Positions 8,920-17,576 of a DNA stretch of 45,272 nt are shown in pieces (within the stretch, counting starts at the first letter, position 1; every line of letters starts with the position of its first letter). The stretch spans positions 1 through 45,272 of the forward strand of contig JAFECN010000115.1 of assembly GCA_018242145.1 (NCBI GenBank), written 5' to 3'. The DNA comes from Pseudomonadota bacterium. GTDB taxonomy: Bacteria > Pseudomonadota > Alphaproteobacteria > Micropepsales > Micropepsaceae. The position numbers were made by a program, and so were the translations under genes. The notes under the pieces were generated by a model that was given only the letters and a program-made list of their open reading frames with translations, did no database searches and was not told the origin of the DNA.

Positions 8920-9474
8920 ATGCCGGAAAATAAGGGTTTTATCCTCATCCTTACCGGCCCGCCCGGCGCTGGAAAATCGACGGTGGCGGATATTCTGGCT
9001 GGGCAGAGCGAAAGCCCCGCCGCGCATCTGCACACCGACGATTTCTACGACCGCTATATCAAGAGCGGCTATGTCCTGCCGTGGCTGGCGCAAGCGCAGA
9101 AGCAGAACGAGACGGTGATGGGTGCCATCGCGGCGGCGGCCTGTGCCTATGCCGAAGGCGGTTACGCCACGATCATCGACGGCATTGTCGGGCCGTGGTT
9201 TCTGGAGCCGTTTCGCGCGGCCGCGTCAGCGAAGGGCATTCCGCTGCATTACGCCGTGCTGCGTCCGGCAAGCGCGGATATGGCATTCGCCCGCGTGCAG
9301 GCGCGCGCCACGCACGGGCTGAAAGCCGAAGGCCCGGTGCGCGAACTCTTCCGGCAGTTCTCCGATCTCGGCGCGCTCGAAAAGCATGCTCTCGATTCCG
9401 GCACGACGAAGACTGAGGAAACGGCGGCAGCGCTTTCCCGCAAACTTGCAGCCGGCGGCTTTCGCCTAGATTAG
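8920..9474 (+). CDS. P-loop kinase / AAA-family ATPase (AAA_33-like), substrate unknown
   Basis: Small P-loop protein of 184 residues. Walker A GPPGAGKST is at residues 13-21, preceded by FILILT; HLHTDDFYDRYI supplies an Asp-Asp pair in the position used for substrate or Mg2+ by nucleoside- and chloramphenicol-phosphotransferase-like kinases, and YATIIDGIVGPWF may be Walker B. This fold phosphorylates small molecules or nucleotides; the substrate is not deducible. It diverges from vapB with a short shared promoter region, and its stop overlaps the convergent YqhA-like gene by 4 bases. Confident about fold, not about function. Confidence 0.75.
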   Translation: MPENKGFILILTGPPGAGKSTVADILAGQSESPAAHLHTDDFYDRYIKSGYVLPWLAQAQKQNETVMGAIAAAACAYAEGGYATIIDGIVGPWFLEPFRAAASAKGIPLHYAVLRPASADMAFARVQARATHGLKAEGPVRELFRQFSDLGALEKHALDSGTTKTEETAAALSRKLAAGGFRLD

Positions 9475-10031
9475 TGAGCCTCGCCGGCGTCCGCGCTTTC
9501 ATGTTCGCGGCGGGTTTCGGGTACTTCGCCGCGCTCGGTGATCCAGTCCATCAGCGCCAAGAGCACACCGGAGACGATGAAGGTCAGGTGGATGGCCACC
9601 AGCCAGATCAGGTCGCGGTCGCTGTAGCTGCGGATCGACATGAAGGCTTTCAGAAGCTCGATGGCCGAGATCGCCACGATGGAAGCGATCAGCTTCAGCT
9701 TCATGTTGGAGAAATCGATCTTGCCCATCCAGGTGGGGCGGTCGGGATGATCGGCGCTCACCTGCATGCGCGAGACGAAATTCTCGTAGCCGGAGAAGAT
9801 GACCATCAGCAGAAGATTGGCCGCCAGCGATAGGTCGATCAGGGTCAGAATCCAGACGACGGCCGAGGCCTCGCTCAGTTCCACGATCTGGGGGATCACC
9901 TCCACGATGGTCTTGATGAATTCCACCATCAGCGCCAGCAGGGCGACAACGAGGCCCAGGTAAAACGGCGCCATCAGCCAGCGGCTGGCGAACAGAACAG
10001 ATTCGAACCCGTTTTCCAGCTTGTTCCGCAT
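9471..10031 (-). CDS. YqhA/UPF0114 family integral membrane protein
   Basis: Inner-membrane protein of 186 residues, function unknown in all species. It begins MRNKLENGFESVLFASRWLMAPFYLGLVVALLALMV, the family's typical start with an amphipathic segment and the first membrane helix, then a second helix around ILTLIDLSLAANLLLMVIFSGYENF (family hallmark), a polar loop with MGKIDFSNMKLKLIASIVAISAIELLKAF, and a last helix near LIWLVAIHLTFIVSGVLLALMDWI. Four membrane segments in all. The gene stands alone, convergent with the P-loop kinase and divergent from the HD-domain gene. Confidence 0.85.
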   Translation of the reverse strand: MRNKLENGFESVLFASRWLMAPFYLGLVVALLALMVEFIKTIVEVIPQIVELSEASAVVWILTLIDLSLAANLLLMVIFSGYENFVSRMQVSADHPDRPTWMGKIDFSNMKLKLIASIVAISAIELLKAFMSIRSYSDRDLIWLVAIHLTFIVSGVLLALMDWITERGEVPETRREHESADAGEAH

Positions 10032-10156
10032 GTCCCCGCGCCTCTTTCAACCCTGCAGATAGCGCCATCTAGACAGCATAGACCGGGTCCGGAGGCAATT
10101 GACCGGGCGCACAACCGGGCGGACAATCTCCATCAGCAGCTATCAGGACCGACGCC

Positions 10157-10765
10157 ATGACCGAACACCCCACAGACCGCGCGCAATTCAAGGCCATGGC
10201 CGAAAGCACGCAGGAGGACTGGACGAAGATCGCCATGGCCTCGGCGGGCTTCAACCGCGACCTGCCGAACCGCGTGGTCGCTCATCTGAAGATGCTGGAA
10301 GGCGATTGCGGCGGCTTCGCCGTGGACCGGCTGGAGCATTCGCTGCAATCGGCCACCCTCGCCCATCGCGACGGCATGGACGAGGAATATGTCGTCTGCG
10401 CGCTCCTGCACGACATGGGCGATATTCTCGCTTCCTCCAACCATGCGGAGTTGGGCGCGACCGTGCTGCGCCCCTTCGTGTCGGAAGACAATTGGTGGAT
10501 GCTGCATCACCACGGAATCTTCCAGGGCTATTACTTCTTCCACTATCTGGGGCTGGACCGGAACATGCGCGACCAGTTCCGCGGCCATCCCTGTTTCGAG
10601 AAGACCGCGATGTTCTGCGCGCGCCACGACCAGAACGCCTTCGATCCCAATTACGACACCATGCCGCTGGAAGCCTTCGTGCCGATGGTGCAGCGCGTGA
10701 TGGCGCGCCCGAAGCGTTCGATCTATCTGCGCGAAGACAAATCTTCGCCGATTGCTGCGGAATAG
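10157..10765 (+). CDS. HD-domain protein resembling PhnZ-type diiron oxygenases
   Basis: Metal-dependent HD-domain protein of 202 residues. Seen: LEHSLQSATLAHRDG (E60, H61), ALLHDMGD (H85, D86), NHAELGATVL (H96), LHHHGIFQGYYF (H117-H119) and FCARHDQNAFD (D158). This series and its spacing match the mixed-valent diiron oxygenases PhnZ/MIOX, in particular PhnZ's LEHSLQ and LLHDLGH, better than ordinary HD phosphohydrolases. PhnZ cleaves hydroxy-aminoethylphosphonate; no phosphonate gene (phnY, phnX, phnW) is nearby, so the substrate here is open. It is monocistronic, diverging from the YqhA-like gene, and followed by a palindromic repeat. Confidence 0.72.
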   Translation: MTEHPTDRAQFKAMAESTQEDWTKIAMASAGFNRDLPNRVVAHLKMLEGDCGGFAVDRLEHSLQSATLAHRDGMDEEYVVCALLHDMGDILASSNHAELGATVLRPFVSEDNWWMLHHHGIFQGYYFFHYLGLDRNMRDQFRGHPCFEKTAMFCARHDQNAFDPNYDTMPLEAFVPMVQRVMARPKRSIYLREDKSSPIAAE

Positions 10766-10787
10766 TTCGTATACAATACCCCAAATC

Positions 10788-10866
10788 GTCATCGCCCGCT
10801 TTATGCGGGCGACCAAATTTCTTTTTGAAAAGAAAAATGGGTTGTCCGGACAAGCCGGGCAATGAC
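10788..10866. repeat. palindromic intergenic repeat (GTCAT...ATGAC family)
   Basis: A 79-base element opening with GTCATCGCCCGC and closing with GCCGGGCAATGAC, so its ends are imperfect inverted repeats. The left arm folds on itself through GCCCGC and GCGGGC; an inner hairpin pairs ATTTCTTTT with AAAGAAAAAT. It lies between the HD-protein gene and the convergent qor gene, where it may also act as a terminator. The left arm is nearly identical in design to that of the element at 31874-32003, so both look like copies of one repeat family. Confidence 0.7.
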
Positions 10867-10889
10867 AGCTTTGGGTGAGCAGAAGCACT

Positions 10890-11858
10890 TTAAGGTAACA
10901 GGATGGTCGCGCCGGTCGTCTTGCGCGATTGCAAGGCTTCGTGCGCCTTGGCGGCTTCGCTGAGCTTGAAGCGCTGATTGATCTCGATCTTCACCGCACC
11001 GGACGCGATGACGGCGAAAAGATCGTTTGCCGTTTCCTGCAACTCTTCTGGGGTGCGTGTGTAGCTGGCGAGTGTTGGCCGCGTGACATAGAGCGAGCCT
11101 TTCGTCGAAAGAATCCCCGGCGCGAAGGGCGGCACGGCGCCGCTGGAATTGCCGAAGCTCACCATCATGCCGCGCACCGCGAGGCAATCGAGCGAGCCGT
11201 CCCACGTCGCCTTGCCGACGCCGTCATAGACGACCGGCACGCCCTCGCCTTTCGTCAGTTCGCGCACGCGCTTCACCCAATCCTCTTTGGAGAGATTGAG
11301 GACGTGGTCGTAGCCGTGGCTTTGCGCCAGCGCGATCTTGTCGTCCGATCCCACGGTGCCGATGGTGATGGTGCCCAGATGTTTGGCCCATTGGCCGAAG
11401 ATCAGGCCCACGCCGCCGGCGGCGGCATGAAACAGAATCGTCTGGCCACGCTGCACGGCGAATGTGCGCTTGAGCAGATATTGCACCGTCATGCCCTTGA
11501 GCAGCGCCGCCGCGGCGACTTCGTCCGAAACGCCTTGCGGGATCTTCACCAGCCTGTCGGCGGGAACATTGTTGGCTTCGGCATAGGCGCCGAGGGTGCC
11601 GGCATAGGCCACACGATCGCCCGGTTTGAGCGTGGTCACGCCATCGCCCAGTGCCTCCACGGTGCCTGCCGCCTCGCCGCCGATACCGGTGGGCAGCGGC
11701 AGCTTGTAGAGGCCGGAGCGGTGATAGGTGTCGATGAAATTGACGCCGACCGCCGTGTGCCGGACGCGGACTTCGTTCTTGCCGGGCGGCGGAAGTTCCA
11801 CGTCTTCATAGCGCAGGACATCGGGTCCGCCGGTTTCATGAATTCGGATCGCCTTCAT
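10890..11858 (-). CDS. qor: NADPH:quinone oxidoreductase, zinc-free MDR family
   Basis: Reduces quinones with NADPH; a medium-chain dehydrogenase/reductase lacking catalytic zinc. The 322-residue product opens MKAIRIHETGGPDVLRYEDV, has VGVNFIDTYHRSGLYKLPLP near residues 38-57 (typical of QOR, with the zinc ligands replaced), GGEAAGTVEALGDGV, and the NADP-binding loop LFHAAAGGVGLIFGQWAK near residues 142-159, followed by VVYDGVGKATWDGSL. Length equals E. coli Qor (327). A monocistronic gene preceded by AAGGAGAAG, diverging from the exported hydrolase gene. Confidence 0.9.
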   Translation of the reverse strand: MKAIRIHETGGPDVLRYEDVELPPPGKNEVRVRHTAVGVNFIDTYHRSGLYKLPLPTGIGGEAAGTVEALGDGVTTLKPGDRVAYAGTLGAYAEANNVPADRLVKIPQGVSDEVAAAALLKGMTVQYLLKRTFAVQRGQTILFHAAAGGVGLIFGQWAKHLGTITIGTVGSDDKIALAQSHGYDHVLNLSKEDWVKRVRELTKGEGVPVVYDGVGKATWDGSLDCLAVRGMMVSFGNSSGAVPPFAPGILSTKGSLYVTRPTLASYTRTPEELQETANDLFAVIASGAVKIEINQRFKLSEAAKAHEALQSRKTTGATILLP

Positions 11859-12009
11859 GGTCTTCTCCTTGCCATCCCGCCTGTCATCACACCTCCATCA
11901 CACCTATTGCAACGCAGACGCCAGTTTCGCGCATGGCTGCGCCTTATCGCGATGGGTCACAGTAGCGCTTATGTGCTAGGAGCCGAAGCCCGACACGCCG
12001 GAACCTCTC

Positions 12010-13104
12010 ATGCGCAAAAGCCTTGCCGCCGCCACCCTGCTTCTTTTTCCGCTTTGCGCTCATGCCGATTCCAGCCCGCCCTTCACGCAGGATCGCGCCC
12101 GCAAGATCATTGCCGATCTGCAAAAGGTGGTGACGAAGAACGGTATCGACGAGCAGAAAGAGATCGCCCTCGGTGGCATCAAGCAGTGGATCACCATTCG
12201 CGGCCGCGATCGCGACAATCCGATTCTTCTCTTCCTGCATGGCGGCCCGGCCGCGCCGGAAATGCCGACGAGCTGGACCTTCCAGAATCCGTGGGAGGAT
12301 TACTTCACTGTCGTGCAATGGGATCAGCGCGGCGCGGGCAAGACCTACAACGCGAACGATCCGAAGAAAATCGCGCCCACGCTGACGGCGGCGCGCATGG
12401 AGAAGGACACCGAAGACCTCGTTCAGTATCTGCGCAAGACCTATCACAAGAAGAAGATTTTCGTTCTGGGCCATAGCTGGGGATCGCTGCTGGGCATCAC
12501 GCTGGCGCACAACCATCCCGAATGGCTCTACGCCTATATCGGCATGGGCCAGATGATCGACATGCAGGCGAGCGAGCGCGACAGCTATGAAGCCGCGCTG
12601 GCGGCGGCGCGCGCGGCGCATGACACCAAGGCGGTGAAGGAACTGGAAGGCATCGCGCCCTATCCCGGCGGGCCGGTGACGTTCGACAAGATCAACATCG
12701 AGCGCAAATGGTCGGTGAAATATGGCGGGCTGAGCTGGAACCGCGATTCCTATGCCTATTACTATCGCGCGACGGAGCTTTCGCCCGATTACACGGATGC
12801 CGATCTGGCCGCGATCGACAAAGGCTCCCTGCTCTCGCTGAGTCATCTTCTGCCGACATTCAGCACCTTTGACTACAGCCACGTCACCGATTTCAAATGC
12901 CCGATCATCATCTTCAACGGGCGCCACGACGAAACGGTCTCGGCGAAAGTCACGGCGGCCTGGTTTGCGCATGTGCATGCGCCGGTGAAGAAGCTCGTCT
13001 GGTTCGAGCATTCCGCGCACATGATGCAGATCGAAGAACCCGGCAGGGTGCTGGTGCATTTGGTGGAGGATGTGCGGCCGCTGGCGGGCGCTAGCGCAAA
13101 GTGA
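12010..13104 (+). CDS. exported alpha/beta hydrolase, proline iminopeptidase-like (S33)
   Basis: A 364-residue enzyme with an N-terminal signal peptide (MRKSLAAATLLLFPLCAHADS), so periplasmic. Seen: ILLFLHGGPAAPEMP near residues 72-86 (HGGP oxyanion motif of proline iminopeptidases), WDQRGAGKTY near 104-113, nucleophile elbow LGHSWGSLLG with S156, late Asp in FNGRHDETVS and catalytic His in WFEHSAHMMQIEEP. The HGGP/DQRGAG pair is the hallmark of MEROPS S33. The exact substrate (N-terminal proline or another ester/amide) cannot be told. Its 3' end overlaps the convergent DUF2914 gene by 14 bases. Confidence 0.85.
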   Translation: MRKSLAAATLLLFPLCAHADSSPPFTQDRARKIIADLQKVVTKNGIDEQKEIALGGIKQWITIRGRDRDNPILLFLHGGPAAPEMPTSWTFQNPWEDYFTVVQWDQRGAGKTYNANDPKKIAPTLTAARMEKDTEDLVQYLRKTYHKKKIFVLGHSWGSLLGITLAHNHPEWLYAYIGMGQMIDMQASERDSYEAALAAARAAHDTKAVKELEGIAPYPGGPVTFDKINIERKWSVKYGGLSWNRDSYAYYYRATELSPDYTDADLAAIDKGSLLSLSHLLPTFSTFDYSHVTDFKCPIIIFNGRHDETVSAKVTAAWFAHVHAPVKKLVWFEHSAHMMQIEEPGRVLVHLVEDVRPLAGASAK

Positions 13105-14338
13105 CGGGCACGGTGGCCACGGGCCTGGCCACCTCCTCCACATGGAACGGAATGCGCCCGATGATGCGGCCATCGGCGTTGCGCACGTCCACGCGCCAGT
13201 CCCCGCCCCAGACCTTGTGCTGAATCGTGTAGTTGCGGTAGCCGCCGTCGCGCCCGCCATGAATGGTGAAGGAGACGTTGGAGATCGTCTGCCATTTGTG
13301 GCGGATGCGATTGAAATGCCGCCAGCGATGGGTGATGCGGGTAGACAGTTCGATCGGCGCGAACACCGCGCTGTAAACGTACACCGGCTGCCCCGGCGCA
13401 ATATGGATCGTCGGCGGCAGGCCCAAGAGGCGCTGCTTCCAATCCTCCGGCACGACTTCCGCCTGCGCCTGATAAACGTCACCGGCGCGCTTGGCGAAAT
13501 GAAAGACACCCTTGTCCACCAACGCGATGGGCAGCGGCGGCAGCGCGCCGGTGAAATAGAACGCGGTGAGCGTCGCATAGACCAGCGCCGAGCCCGCCAT
13601 CACCTGCAATCGCGCGCTGCGCCATTGCTCCTGCCCCACCCAGCGCACGATGTTCAGGAACAGGATGAACACCACAAACGCCAGCAACGCGCTGATGAGG
13701 AAGGTGAAGGGCCCCACGGTGTGCGTGAAGAGCGGCACCGTCACGATGAAATAGGAGAACAGCGCGAAGGCGTAGAGGATGGAGGTGAAGACAAGTTGCG
13801 AATGGTATTTCTTGAAGATCTCGTTGCCGAGGAAGATCGCGATCAGCAGCAGCAGGAACGGCCAGGATTCGGTCAGCACCGCGCTGCGCGAATAGAAAAC
13901 GAGAAATCCGCTCCACAACGCGCCTAGGGTAAATTGCGTCGCCATCGGCAGGACGGAATGCCAGCGCGGCATGGGCTTGCCGGCAGCCGCGCGCGCGGCC
14001 AGGGCGTGCAGCAGGATGATCGCCACGCCTGCCACGGCGAGATAGCCGATGAACAGCGCCTGCGTGTTGGGCAGGTCGATCCGGCGGTAAAAATAGTTGT
14101 CGAAGGCGAAGCCGCCGATCATCGAGACGGCGCTGAGCGAGTGCTCGTGGCGGGAGATCCAACCGAACAATGTCTTGCGCAGGCGCATGGCGCCGTCGGC
14201 GATGTTGTAGCCGGTGGCTTGCCGCGCGGCGTTCACGCGCTCCTCCGCGGCCGGCTCCGGCAATCGGGGATCGTCGAATTCAGGTTCGATACGTTCGCTC
14301 AAGACGCCGTGGCCACCGGGATCGCCGGCGCTTTTCAA
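13091..14338 (-). CDS. DUF2914-domain integral membrane protein
   Basis: A 415-residue protein of unknown function. After a polar N-terminus of about 65 residues it has some seven hydrophobic helices (about residues 70-265, including ALFIGYLAVAGVAIILLHAL, FLLLLIAIFLGNEIF and LLAFVVFILFLNIV), then a soluble C-terminal domain (about 280-400) with VYVYSAVFAPIELSTRITHRW and the end VWGGDWRVDVRNADGRIIG, the DUF2914 signature. That domain should face the periplasm. Monocistronic, convergent with the S33 hydrolase. The pattern is known from many proteobacteria without experimental function. Confidence 0.8.
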   Translation of the reverse strand: MKSAGDPGGHGVLSERIEPEFDDPRLPEPAAEERVNAARQATGYNIADGAMRLRKTLFGWISRHEHSLSAVSMIGGFAFDNYFYRRIDLPNTQALFIGYLAVAGVAIILLHALAARAAAGKPMPRWHSVLPMATQFTLGALWSGFLVFYSRSAVLTESWPFLLLLIAIFLGNEIFKKYHSQLVFTSILYAFALFSYFIVTVPLFTHTVGPFTFLISALLAFVVFILFLNIVRWVGQEQWRSARLQVMAGSALVYATLTAFYFTGALPPLPIALVDKGVFHFAKRAGDVYQAQAEVVPEDWKQRLLGLPPTIHIAPGQPVYVYSAVFAPIELSTRITHRWRHFNRIRHKWQTISNVSFTIHGGRDGGYRNYTIQHKVWGGDWRVDVRNADGRIIGRIPFHVEEVARPVATVPVTLR

Positions 14339-14382
14339 GCCGCAAACCGGGGTGAAATTAAGGCGCGACCGCTAACGCGCGC

Positions 14383-15081
14383 TTAACTCAGATGCTGGCG
14401 GAAGAACGTGGCAGTGCGTCCATTGGCCAGCTCGGCATTGGCGTGATCGTAATGCGCGCCGCCCACCCGCGCGAAGGCATGATCCATTTGCGGATAGACA
14501 TGCGGCGTGACGTGCGGATTGTCCTTCAGCCCGTCCTCGATCTTCTTCTGCGCGTCGGGCGGCGTGAACTCGTCCTTGGCCGCGATGTGCAGCATCAGGG
14601 GCTTCTTGATGTTCCCCGCTTCGCCCAGAAGATTCTGGATATTCACGCCGTAATAGCCGACCGCGGCATCGATGTCGGTGCGCGTCGCGGTGAGATAGGC
14701 AAGCTGCCCGCCGAGGCAATAACCCACCGCGCCCACCTTGCCGGTGCAGCCGTCGGTGGCGCGCAGGGTGCCGATCGTCGCCTGAATGTCTTCGATGCCT
14801 TTGCCCGCATCGAATTTGTTCATCAGGTCAAAAGCCTGCTTCCATTCGGCATCGGTTTTGTCGGTGAGTTGCACGCCGGGCTGGATGCGCCAGAACAGAT
14901 CCGGGCAAAGCGCGAAATAGCCGCGCGCGGCGAAGCCGTCCACCAGATCGCGCATCACCTTGTTGACGCCGAAGATCTCCTGAATGACGACAAGCCCCGG
15001 GCCGCGGCCGGAAGCGGGCTTCGCCAGATAGCCGCCCATTGCGCCATCTGCCGTTTTGATCGTGATGTCTTCGCCCGCCAT
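14383..15081 (-). CDS. dienelactone hydrolase family protein
   Basis: Alpha/beta hydrolase of 232 residues. It has the dienelactone-hydrolase catalytic triad C122 (VGAVGYCLGGQLAY), D170 (HIAAKDEFTPP) and H201 (YPQMDHAFAR), plus the conserved E35 in VVIQEIFGVN that primes the cysteine thiol. No signal peptide. The family includes carboxymethylenebutenolidases of the chloroaromatic pathway, but stand-alone chromosomal members such as this usually have unknown substrates, and no aromatic-degradation gene is near. It lies behind the YyaL-like gene on the same strand with a gap of 66 bases. Confidence 0.88.
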   Translation of the reverse strand: MAGEDITIKTADGAMGGYLAKPASGRGPGLVVIQEIFGVNKVMRDLVDGFAARGYFALCPDLFWRIQPGVQLTDKTDAEWKQAFDLMNKFDAGKGIEDIQATIGTLRATDGCTGKVGAVGYCLGGQLAYLTATRTDIDAAVGYYGVNIQNLLGEAGNIKKPLMLHIAAKDEFTPPDAQKKIEDGLKDNPHVTPHVYPQMDHAFARVGGAHYDHANAELANGRTATFFRQHLS

Positions 15082-15147
15082 CGTCCTGTCCTCTTCTTTA
15101 TCGGGTGGTGATGTTCTCCAAGTTTAACGGTTCTTGCCGCCGAGGGT

Positions 15148-17208
15148 CTATGCTTGTCCCATCGGTGCGGGCATGGGCTGCTGCGCGGGCATCGCGATAC
15201 GGAACGGCATCTGCAGCGCCTGCGACAATGTCACCGGATTGGTGATGGGCTCCGCGCAGGCCATGCGATAGCAAACATAGGCGGTGGGAACGCCGCCCTG
15301 CATGGTTTTGCCGGTTGCGGGATGCCCCTCGGGAAGCTTCTCGCCGGGATCGACCACCATCATCGTGCCAGCCGGCAGGCTGCGACCGAGGACGGCGTTG
15401 ACCAACTCCTGCGTCTTGGAATTGTCGAACGGCCCCACGATCACGATCTGCAGGGTCTGCACCATCGTATCGAGGCTGTTGAGATAGCTCGGCATCGAGA
15501 TGTAGGCGCGGCCCATCTCGCCGGAGAACGCCTCGATCGCCGCATTGCTGCGCGCGCGGTATTGCTGATCCATCGTGGCGAGGAAGAGCTTGGCCAGAAG
15601 GCCCGGCATCAGGCCGTTCGCGCAGGGCATGGCGTTGTCGAACACCGGGCGCGGGCGAGTGATCAGCGGATCGGCATCGTCGGCGGTGCTGAAATAGCCG
15701 CCGTTCTGTATGTCCCAGTAATGCTCGTTGAGTGTGTGGGTCCAGGCTTGCGCGCGCCGGAGATAACGCTTGTCGCCGCTGGTTTCCCAAAGCGCGAGCG
15801 CCGCGTTGATCATATGCGCGTAATCGTCGGAGAAGCCTTCCTTGCTGCGCTTGCCGTTGCGCCAGGAATGCGAGAGCCGGTCGCCGTCGCCGAGCGCCTT
15901 CTCGACAAACGCGAAAGCCTTGATGGCGGTTGCTGTCCACGCCGGATGGCGGAAGGCCGCGCCGGCGCGCGCGAGTGCGGCGATCATCATGCCGTTGGCG
16001 TCCGCCAGCACCTTGTCGTCGCGCTGCGGCGGCGTACGGCGGTTGCGCACCGCCAGAAGCATTTCGCGCTGCTTGGCGAAAAGCTGTTCGTCCGCCTGAT
16101 TCATCAGAAAGAGGGATTGCGGGCCGATACGGTTCAGGATGTTGAGGCCCTGGTGCAGGCCATTGGCGGCGACGTTATAGACCTGCTTGAAGCGCTGCGA
16201 TGCGGTGCCGGCCAGCGCGGCGTCGATCTCCGCTTCCGACCAGACATAATAGCGGCCTTCCTCGCCGTCGGTGTCGGCATCGAGACTGGTGGCGAAACCG
16301 TCTTCGACTCTCATCTCGCGCAAAACCCAGGCGATCGTTTCCTCGATGCGCACCTGGAACAGCGGGTTGCGGTCGTACTGCCATGACAGCAGAAGCGCAT
16401 TCACAAAAAGTGCGTTGTCGGTCAGCATCTTTTCGAAATGCGGGATGAGCCAGCGCTCGTCCGTGGCATAGCGATGAATGCCGCCGCCGATGTGGTCGTA
16501 GATTCCACCCATCGAGATCGCGCCGAGCGTGATGTTGACCAGCGTATTGAATTGCGAAACGCCGGTGCGCAGGAAGGTGCGCAGCAAGACCTCAATATGG
16601 GCGAAGTTCGGGAATTTCGGCTGGCCCGTCATGCCGCCGTAGAAAATGTCATATCGCTGCCCGATGCGAAGCGCCGCGGCATCGAGAGGCTGATCGCTCA
16701 TGGGTCCGCGCAGATCGCGGCCCCATAGGTTGAGGAGCGCGGCATTCACGTTTGCGGTGTGCTCGGCGATCTTGCCGCCATCGTCCTGTTGGAGTTCCAG
16801 GATCTGGCCGAGAAGGGCCTTGAACTGTCCCGGTTGAAAATAGGTGCCGATCATGAAAGGCTCGCCCGTGGGCGTGAGGAAGGCCGTCAGCGGCCAGCCG
16901 CCCTGCACACCGGAAACGCTCGCTGCCGTCTGATAGATCTGGTCGATGTCCGGGCGCTCTTCGCGATCCACCTTGATTGGAATGAAGTTCTCGTTGATCA
17001 CGCCCGCGATCTCGGCGTCCGAGAAGCTTTCGTGGTTCATCACATGGCACCAGTGGCAGGCGGTGTAGCCGATCGACAGCAGGATCGGCTTGCCCGAGCT
17101 TTCCGCCTCGTCCAGCGCATCGCGATTCCAGGCGCGCCAGTGCACGGGGTTGTCCTTGTGCTGCAGAAGATAGGGGCTGGTTTCCTGGTCGAGCTGGTTG
17201 CGGCTCAT
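15148..17208 (-). CDS. YyaL/SSP411-family thioredoxin-domain protein
   Basis: A 686-residue two-domain protein. N-terminal thioredoxin-like domain (about residues 1-165) begins MSRNQLDQETSPYLLQHKDN and contains the CxxC in YTACHWCHVMNHESF; QGGWPLTAFLTPTGEPF follows, the family signature. The remainder is an alpha/alpha barrel related to six-hairpin glycosidases (KFPNFAHIEVLLR, IGGGIHRYATDERW, HFEKMLTDNALF). The family includes Bacillus YyaL and mammalian SPATA20; no reaction is established. ATG 17208 was chosen because AGGA lies before it and homologues start with this Asp-Gln-Glu-Thr-Ser-Pro-Tyr-Leu region. Confidence 0.9.
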   Translation of the reverse strand: MSRNQLDQETSPYLLQHKDNPVHWRAWNRDALDEAESSGKPILLSIGYTACHWCHVMNHESFSDAEIAGVINENFIPIKVDREERPDIDQIYQTAASVSGVQGGWPLTAFLTPTGEPFMIGTYFQPGQFKALLGQILELQQDDGGKIAEHTANVNAALLNLWGRDLRGPMSDQPLDAAALRIGQRYDIFYGGMTGQPKFPNFAHIEVLLRTFLRTGVSQFNTLVNITLGAISMGGIYDHIGGGIHRYATDERWLIPHFEKMLTDNALFVNALLLSWQYDRNPLFQVRIEETIAWVLREMRVEDGFATSLDADTDGEEGRYYVWSEAEIDAALAGTASQRFKQVYNVAANGLHQGLNILNRIGPQSLFLMNQADEQLFAKQREMLLAVRNRRTPPQRDDKVLADANGMMIAALARAGAAFRHPAWTATAIKAFAFVEKALGDGDRLSHSWRNGKRSKEGFSDDYAHMINAALALWETSGDKRYLRRAQAWTHTLNEHYWDIQNGGYFSTADDADPLITRPRPVFDNAMPCANGLMPGLLAKLFLATMDQQYRARSNAAIEAFSGEMGRAYISMPSYLNSLDTMVQTLQIVIVGPFDNSKTQELVNAVLGRSLPAGTMMVVDPGEKLPEGHPATGKTMQGGVPTAYVCYRMACAEPITNPVTLSQALQMPFRIAMPAQQPMPAPMGQA

Positions 17209-17316
17209 GATGTTCCTGGTCCTGAAATGCGTGTTGTTGCCGGATGGGCTGGCGCGTAGCTTCCTAGCGCGGGGAAAGCCGCGCTTCCAAGCACGAACCG
17301 GAGCTATGGTCAAAGC

Positions 17317-17574
17317 ATGAAGGTCCACGTCGAAATCGACATGACGCCCGAAGAAGCCCGCCGATTCATGGGTCTGCCGGACGTCTCGCAGCTTCAGGAA
17401 AAGATGGTGGCGGAGATGGAGCGGCGGATGAAAGCCGCCATCGACACCTCCGATCCGGAAGCCATGATGAAAGCCTGGATGCCGCTGGGCGGACAGGCCT
17501 TCGAACAGTTTCAGAAATTCATGTGGGATGCGGCGTCCAGAACAGCAGGCAAGAAGGACGCGCCCAAGCGCTGA
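17317..17574 (+). CDS. DUF6489 family small protein
   Basis: An 85-residue acidic/amphipathic protein beginning MKVHVEIDMTPEEARRFMGLPDV, continuing with a helical stretch LQEKMVAEMERRMKAAID and ending in FEQFQKFMWDAASR plus a lysine-rich tail. This matches DUF6489, a family of alphaproteobacteria that often lies directly upstream of mnmE, as here (two bases before the mnmE ATG). The helical design with repeated Met, Trp and Phe recalls phasin-like or membrane-surface proteins, but no function is known. It diverges from the YyaL-like gene. Confidence 0.82.
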   Translation: MKVHVEIDMTPEEARRFMGLPDVSQLQEKMVAEMERRMKAAIDTSDPEAMMKAWMPLGGQAFEQFQKFMWDAASRTAGKKDAPKR

Positions 17575-17576
17575 CG

